Shown: positions 58,261 through 64,000 of the stretch, piece after piece
Layout: every line of letters starts with the position of its first letter
Position numbering within the stretch: position 1 is the stretch's first letter
The notes under the pieces: generated by a model
The model's input: the letters and a program-made list of their open reading frames with translations, nothing else
Databases searched by the model: none
What the model was told of the DNA's origin: nothing
Made by a program: the position numbers and the translations under genes
NCBI RefSeq assembly: GCF_029873635.1
Contig: NC_080423.1
Location: 95,692,953-95,756,952, forward strand
Origin: Malania oleifera
Taxonomy: Eukaryota; Streptophyta; Magnoliopsida; Santalales; Ximeniaceae
Direction of reading: 5' to 3'
DNA: 64,000 nt

Positions 58261-59202
58261 TTACAGGGCAGAAACAACGAAGGTGGAGGTCTGAGCACTG
58301 TCCTCTCCGGCCTCCTCATCCTTCAACATCCCATTCAGCTCCGCCACAAATCTTTCCATTGCTTCCCCCGGCAAGCAAATCGGCACCACCACCCCCTTCT
58401 CCCCCCTCACCTCATCCTTCCACGGTATGTAGAAACTCGCCACCCCCGGAATCGCCCCAACCCCGCCCTTCGCCGGACCCCCGTACGCCGGCCGCCCCCA
58501 CCCGAAATCCACCTCCCCGAACCCCGCCCGCGTCACGTCCGACACCAGGTACGTCCTCACCACCGTGAAGTGAGGCCGCCCCTTCGCCACCATCAGATCC
58601 GCCACCGACCTCATGTACTCCGTCGTCACCCTCGCCTTCGCACGCCGCACCAGCTCCACCGCATGCCCCAGCGGCCTCCCGCACAGCTCCCCCGCCGCGG
58701 CGACCGCCGCCGGAAATGCGAACGCGTTCCCGTAATATCCGGCCGGCAGCGGAGGGTTGAACCGAGTCCGCGAGTCGACGATGCAGATCACCCGGACTTC
58801 CTCGTCCGGATCGGGACGGAGCGCGGCCGTGCGGCACCTCCAGAGGCACGCGGTGAGGACCTCGAAGGCGGAGCACGAGCGGAGGCGCAGCGGGAGGCGG
58901 CAGTGGAGTGCGGCGACCTCGGCGGCGCCGAAGAAGAAGGAGCGGTGTACCATGGAGTCGAGCGGGACGACGGTGCCCTTCGTGTCGGGGACGTGGTCGT
59001 ACTCGCGGTGCGTGCACGTCACACGCGGCGGATCACGCGCGTTTAGCAGCTCCCTTTCCCACACGGGTTTCTTGGAGGGTACGCGCGCGCCACGCGCCAC
59101 TTCTCCGACGGCTGACATGAATTGGACCAGACCGGCGGCGTCGCTCATGGTGTGGTTGAGGCGAAGGGCCAAGATGAAGCCCCCGCACTTCAGGCGCGTC
59201 AC
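58261..59202 (-). CDS. BAHD acyltransferase, exon 2
   Basis: Residues 150-462, from [20 protein letters not shown] to STFVVSAL and a TAA stop (58261-58263). The acceptor is CAATTCGCAG. It includes HxxxD at the start and DFGWG near the end. Very high third-position GC leaves long open frames on other frames and on the opposite strand. Confidence 0.95.
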   Translation of the reverse strand: MTRLKCGGFILALRLNHTMSDAAGLVQFMSAVGEVARGARVPSKKPVWERELLNARDPPRVTCTHREYDHVPDTKGTVVPLDSMVHRSFFFGAAEVAALHCRLPLRLRSCSAFEVLTACLWRCRTAALRPDPDEEVRVICIVDSRTRFNPPLPAGYYGNAFAFPAAVAAAGELCGRPLGHAVELVRRAKARVTTEYMRSVADLMVAKGRPHFTVVRTYLVSDVTRAGFGEVDFGWGRPAYGGPAKGGVGAIPGVASFYIPWKDEVRGEKGVVVPICLPGEAMERFVAELNGMLKDEEAGEDSAQTSTFVVSAL

Positions 59203-60722
59203 CTGCGAATTGAAACGAATATTCAAGTCAATTTAAAATTAATTAATTAAGGGAGGGCAATTTTACACATATTTGATTTATGATGTGCCTCTTTTTTCTT
59301 TTTTTAATATATATATATATATATATATATTTATCACTTAAATTTAATTTTACTTGTCCAGCCATACTTTGGCAAATATACTTTTAAAAATGATTCTATA
59401 AGCATAAAATTATCTATATTTTTGAACAATTTAATTAATTAAGCCACACACTTAATGGTATGTAACTTGATTATTTTTTAAAAACTTTTTTTAACAAAGT
59501 TGCTTTCGATATTTTTTTAGATGAGCAAGTATATAACTCGTTTAAAAATATTTTCATTTTTCAACATAATTACTTCAGTTTTATTTTTTGAAATGATCAA
59601 CACTTGTGAGTTGATTGAAATTTTAATTCTAATTTTTAGATTTAGTTGATCATGTCGCTGCTAAGAAGAATATAATAGTTATTGACATCTCATATATAAA
59701 AAAATTTAAGTCTTTTAACATAAGAGATGTTTCTTACAAGGTTTGGTATCTACTTGAAAGATTCGTAATGTTATTTGTATATGTGGTATGTTTAGTTGGT
59801 TTTTTTTTTTTTTTGGTAGATATATGTTTGTTTTTTCTTTTTGTTTGGTTTGATGCATAGGGTGTTTTATTGATTATTATGTAAATTTCAAGTGTTTTTC
59901 GTGAGAGTTATTAATAAACTTGAGACGAGACTGTTATGTGGATGACTTTGGTACTTTTAAAAAAAATAAAAATAAAAATTCATTTTTGTCGCAAATTGTA
60001 CATTTAGCCGGAAGAAATTAATTAATATTTTGTTTTTAAGTAAATTCGTGATCATTATATTATATAGCTTAAAAAAAAAAAGAAAAAATTAATTTTTGGA
60101 TATATATTAGTTTGAGTCAAATTTAACCACCCAAAATTTTTGATAAAAAAATTTGGTTGGTGAATTATCTTCCATTTAAACTTTAATAATTAATGATATA
60201 TTTGTATAAATAAATTATGCATGTGTACGGACTTACGTACACAAATTGTAATGATGGGCCCCACAAATTATATACCTGAACGAGGAGGACAGGGCAGTTG
60301 AGGACTCCGCCGGAGCCCGGGACGTCGTGAAGGAGCTCCTCCAAGCATGGGAACGGCGGCTGGAGCTTGTCCCCGAACTGCCGGAGAGTGATATCGGCGT
60401 CGGCCTCCACGAACATTATGCCCTCGCCGGTGCACTCCACTGCCAGCTTCCTGCCAGGGCCTTCCCGGAGCCGCCCGGCGAAGGGGTAGTAGAAAACGAG
60501 CGTCTCCGCCAGAGCCCGTCGGACCACCGCCGCCGGATCCTTCCCCAGCATGGAGGGGTCGCGCCGGTAGAACTGTATGACTGGGATTTGGAACCGAAGA
60601 CCCTCCTGGTCGTCGATGTCGGAGAGCGGCTTTAACTCGTGCGGTGTTGGCCTAGCCGGAGCCACCAGCTCCGGCTCCCGCCGTCGCACGGTGAAGGCGA
60701 GAGAGGCTGAGGATGATGCCAT
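58261..60722 (-). CDS. BAHD acyltransferase (benzyl alcohol O-benzoyltransferase-like), gene span
   Basis: Two exons (60276-60722 and 58261-59202) give 462 residues, normal for the family. The catalytic HxxxD motif is HTMSDAAG (His 166, Asp 170) and the structural DFGWG motif is at 381-385. Both are intact. Other family blocks: [20 protein letters not shown] (10-29), [18 protein letters not shown] (76-93) and YYGNAFAFP (306-314). BAHD enzymes transfer an acyl group from a CoA thioester to an alcohol or amine in the cytosol. The N-terminal and PYGG-like/GWG regions look most like the benzoyl/anthraniloyl-CoA alcohol acyltransferase clade, but the true substrates cannot be read from sequence. 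Splice sites are GT-AG, phase 0, at the usual BAHD intron position before the HxxxD block. Both exons are far more GC-rich than their surroundings. Confidence 0.94.
59203..60275 (-). other. Intron of the BAHD gene
   Basis: A 1073-bp AT-rich intron with a (TA)n tract at about 59309-59330. No element is recognised. Confidence 0.9.
60276..60722 (-). CDS. BAHD acyltransferase, exon 1
   Basis: Residues 1-149, from [20 protein letters not shown] to NCPVLLVQ. The donor is TTCAG/GTATAT at 60275. The ATG is in a CCCATGGC context. Reading past the donor gives unrelated residues, and joining to exon 2 gives the family sequence [15 protein letters not shown]. Confidence 0.94.
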
Positions 60723-60768
60723 GGGAGAATGTTATATTCACGAAGTGATCGGAGATGGAGTATGTGCA

Positions 60769-60811
60769 ATGAGAGAGAGAGAGAGAGAGAGGGAGAGCAA
60801 TGAGAGGCTTG
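60769..60811 (-). repeat. (GA)n in the BAHD 5' UTR, with one copy of a 25-bp direct repeat
   Basis: A GA run (60769-60791) in the presumed 5' UTR continues into GAGAGGGAGAGCAATGAGAG (60787 on). The same 25 bp occur again exactly at 60868-60892, on the other side of the TATA box. Confidence 0.8.
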
Positions 60812-60838
60812 GTGGTTTTGGGCTCTGGGAGTACTCTC

Positions 60839-60845
60839 ATTTATA
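60839..60845 (-). promoter_or_regulatory. TATA box of the BAHD gene
   Basis: CTATAAATGAG on the minus strand (TATAAAT at 60839-60845), about 117 nt before the start codon. It would put transcription start near 60810, just before the GA-rich leader. Confidence 0.7.
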
Positions 60846-60892
60846 GATCGAGAGAGAGGTTGCGGCTGAGAGGGAGAGCAATGAGAGGCTTG

Positions 60893-62339
60893 CTGCATAA
60901 CCATACCAATCATGTTCAGTGGGTATTTTTTTTTTTTTTTCAGTAGGTATATAATTAAAGAAATAGGCACGCAGGCACGCGGAGGAAGACTGAAGAGATG
61001 ACCTGAAATATTACAGCATAAACTACCAACAACATTACAGTTGTCTCTATCATTTAAGCATAGATGCAATGCCAAGTAATAGTAAATATAAAAATAATAA
61101 AAAGAATGAAACTCTGTGTTTACATTTTAACCTAATAATTTCTCACCATAATACACAATGAATCTACCAACTCGGGACTGAGCTCCCTCTTCTAGCTACT
61201 TCAATTTCCTCAATGAATCAACAACCATTTTGGGTTCTCCTGCAATTCCCAAGTTTCCAAGTCTCCTCTCGTCAACCTAGACGAGAAAAACATACAGCAG
61301 ACACCACTTTCTTTTTCCTTTTAATCCTGGACTTCCACACACTCTACGAGTACGTGTGAAACAGGAAATTGCGTCCACACTTCCGTCTACTTATTTATAC
61401 TTAATAGAATGGGGAATTGTATGCCATGTCAGTTCCTCGTAATTTCATGAACCATAATTAACCAAACATGCCCTTATGAGTTTATTGTTGTTTCTAATTA
61501 TCTTTTTTGAGTTTTGATAAAAGGATATTGACTTTTTTGAAAATTTAAAAATACTATTAAGCATTCCTTGAGGTTTTAAAACTCTGACACCTCTATGCAA
61601 ATTTGATTTTGGAACGCTTTGATTTTTCAAAATTTTTGTACTTTTATAAAATATAAGAAAAGGTTAGTGTCTTTTTAATAGAGAGGTTTCTAAGATATTT
61701 GAAACTTTAGGCGAAATCTTTTTAAAAATCTTTGAAGAGTAAATCTTTTATCAAATCTCAAGTTGAAGTCAATGTCTTTCATCCAATTGATTATTATAGT
61801 TCCTCAATCTCCCTCCATATTTTTTTTTCCTCCCAAACATAAAAAATTAGACCCTATTTATTTTTTAAAAAACATACTTTGTTTCTAAATTTTAATTTTT
61901 TGAACAATTACAAAAAAATTGGCTTATTTTTTAACTTTTCAATATTCATACTAAAAGTATAGAAATATATTTTTTTTTGTTTAAATGTGTCAAATAATGT
62001 TTTTTTTTTTTTTTTAGATTTCAAAACAGCTTTTAAAAAAAAAAATTTATATAAATATTTAGAATCATGAATATTGTTGCTTGAATTTTATTAGAGAAAT
62101 ATCTACACCTTCCATTTATAAATAATTGTATAGTTATTATAGAGCAGATATTTAGGCATTACCTTCCATCTTTCAATTATTGTACAGTTATTATAGAGCA
62201 GATATTTAGGAGTAATTTGGGATCTTGTTCCCTTTCTCATGCATTATATACAACTTTTTACGTTGAATATAGAATATAGAAGAAAGTCTTTCTTCAATTT
62301 TAACAAATTTAGAATCATCTAAATTTACAAAAAAATGTG
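60893..62339. other. Upstream region of the BAHD gene and intergenic DNA
   Basis: AT-rich with long A and T runs. No gene is recognised; a 54-bp tandem duplication lies at 62108-62215. Confidence 0.6.
62108..62215 (+). repeat. 54-bp tandem duplication
   Basis: Two adjacent copies (62108-62161 and 62162-62215) begin CCTTCCAT and share AGTTATTATAGAGCAGATAT. They differ at a handful of bases, mostly in the left half. Confidence 0.9.
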
Positions 62340-64000
62340 ATTTTAGGTGTAATCTCAAGAGGGAGAGGGTGAATTGGATATTTAAAATTTTCTAGGTCAA
62401 TGGCCCTATTTTCAGAATCACAATCAGTGTTATCCAACTTAGAGTCTTTCTAATTAAACAAATTAATTCAGCAGATATAAGAAAGACTAAACAATTTATA
62501 TAAGTATCATGGTTCCAGTATGTCTCAATCAATCACAACGTAATATCCAAGAGCTCAAGCAGTGATATAAATAGATGAACGTAAGCATGCAAATACCGGA
62601 ATGTAAAAAGGATAAGGAAAAAGTGACACAGTGTTTTTATCGAGGTTCGGCCAATGTTACTTACGTCCCCGCCTCAAGCTAACTAGCAAGAGGATTCCAC
62701 TAAATGTTCACTTAACTGGGCGGAGTGATGTAGTTTACAACTCTCCTTACGAGATAGAGACTCCCTAACTCAAATTACAGGGCTGAGGCACAACCAATGC
62801 TCCTTACGAGGTGGAGACACCTTGGTTCACTTTTCGGGCGAAACCAAACTGTACACCCTTTACTAGGAAGGTGAACCTCCTAACTTTCCTAACCGGGTCT
62901 AAGCCAATCTGGGATTCATAATAGGGCGAGTCTCTCTTTTTAGGCTATGCTTGAAACACAACAATAATAATATTTGCATACAAATGCGAATGCTTCTACA
63001 AAAGTAGGCGATGTACAAAATGAAGCTCAATACACTCTTGTATGATGGGAGTTTATGCTCATTAGAGTTTGTATGATATCTCTAAAAAATGTTTATATGA
63101 AATATTGAGAGAGATAAGGATAAATATGATCTTTGATTAAAATATATGATATTTAGAAAGTGTGTTTCAAAAATCTTAAGCACTCAAGTAATATCTCCAA
63201 AATATATTTTTCAGCAATAAGGTGTAGGAGATAAAAGATTATTTGCTTTGCAAAAATATTTTTCAATAAGCACAAAGATTAGCTTTTGAATCTTACAATA
63301 AGTGTGCAAAGATTCCCAAAGTGTAGAGAGTTTTCCCAACAATATTTATCAATCAAATAGTATGGGAAAGACTCAAGCTCACTCTCAAAAAATGATATTC
63401 AAATATGAATGAATGGAAAAGAGTGTAAGCCTTAAAATGAAATGTATGACTCTCAAAAAATGATTACTCGACCACTCTTCAAGTTGCAATCACTATGCAA
63501 ACAAAGAGGGTGAGTTAAATGCTCTCTTTCTAAAAAGATTTTATAAACAAGTATGAGAAAGAGAATGAAATGAATGCTTGAATGTGAGAGTATAACAAGA
63601 ATAGCACAAAATAATTTGAGAGAATTTTTCTTGCTAATCAAGGTGCTAATCAAGAGTTATGATGGGGTATATATAAAACTCCCAAAAATTATGACCGTTA
63701 GGGACACAAGTATATGTAGAACTCCCAAAACTTATGACCGTTAGGGACACAATGGAAATTTTTTAATTTTTAATTTAAAATTAACCCCTTTTAAAGGCTA
63801 AAAATTTACCAAACTCGAGAGGTTTGGTCGACTGTGAGCATAATCGGTCGGCTGACCTCACATAGAGAATTTGAATTTCTCTAGGGGTTCGGTCGGCTGT
63901 GTTAGGTACCAGTCGACTGGCTGAAGGTGATTCCAAGCCTTCCTTAGTTCAGTTGGCTGAGGCTATAGTTTGGTCTATCGGTCTTGGTGCTTGGTCGGCT
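62340..64000 (-). mobile_element. Probable LTR-retrotransposon LTR fragment, unclassified (Copia-like?)
   Basis: Begins near AATCTCAAGAGGGAGAGGGT and GAATTGG, and includes TTTTTATCGAGGTTCGGCCA (62633-62652) and CTTACGTCCCCGCCTCAAGC. I recall these phrases from long plant LTRs of Copia type. On the minus strand a GGTCGACTG/GGTCGGCTG array (63815-64000) precedes TTTTATATATA (about 63668-63678). Neither terminus is seen and the window ends inside it. Class assignment is tentative. Confidence 0.45.
63667..63752 (-). repeat. 43-bp tandem duplication at a TATA-like site
   Basis: Two adjacent copies (63667-63709 and 63710-63752), each beginning GTATAT and containing TTATGACCGTTAGGGACACA. They duplicate the TATA-like segment of the presumed LTR. 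Confidence 0.85.

Noticed and set aside
58359-59236. Several long open frames on the plus strand and in other minus frames over the BAHD exon 2
   Set aside because: They are shadows of a GC-rich coding exon. The minus-strand frame with HTMSDAAG and DFGWG is the only one with family motifs.

Overview
This window is nuclear DNA from a flowering plant. It has three host genes with plant-type exon/intron structure, AT-rich introns up to 5.7 kb, and a dense cover of nested plant LTR retrotransposons, LINEs, a SINE and MITE-like elements. I cannot name the species from the sequence.

Layout. From 1 to about 20.63 kb lies a retrotransposon nest. Two broken Ty3/Gypsy chromovirus (Tekay/Del-like) elements on the minus strand are interrupted by solo LTRs of the same superfamily, by a 3.2 kb Tat/Ogre-like LTR, and at the right edge by a truncated Ty1/Copia element that itself carries a Gypsy solo LTR. 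From 21.3 to 30.4 kb lies a BOLA4-type gene (minus strand, three coding exons, organelle-targeted BolA protein). Its introns carry L1 and RTE LINE remnants, two hAT-like elements and a Tourist-like MITE. A SINE with a 19-bp target duplication sits just upstream of its start codon. From 31 to 49.4 kb lies a second LTR-retrotransposon block. It holds a partial LTR, a 1.95 kb LTR, a partial LTR of another subfamily, and one Tekay-like element (37895 to about 49384) with two antisense solo LTRs inside it and a truncated 3' LTR.

From 49.5 to 57.6 kb lies a DPH4-like DnaJ gene on the plus strand. Its coding sequence is one exon (57048-57596). Two ATG-free upstream exons are proposed, and an RTE LINE lies in the proposed intron. 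From 58.2 to 60.9 kb lies a BAHD acyltransferase gene (minus strand, two GC-rich exons) with a clear TATA box. The last 1.7 kb looks like part of another LTR.

The three host genes are not functionally linked: BOLA4 belongs to organellar iron-sulfur/redox biology, DPH4 to diphthamide synthesis, and the BAHD enzyme to specialised metabolism. The most unusual pattern is a promoter-proximal array of imperfect TTCGTCGACGAA palindromes. It recurs in about a dozen LTRs, including several Gypsy subfamilies and one Copia LTR, directly upstream of a TATA-like box. A second recurrent pattern is a tandem array of units of about 32 bp with a CGGC..ACG.GCCG dyad inside several LTRs.
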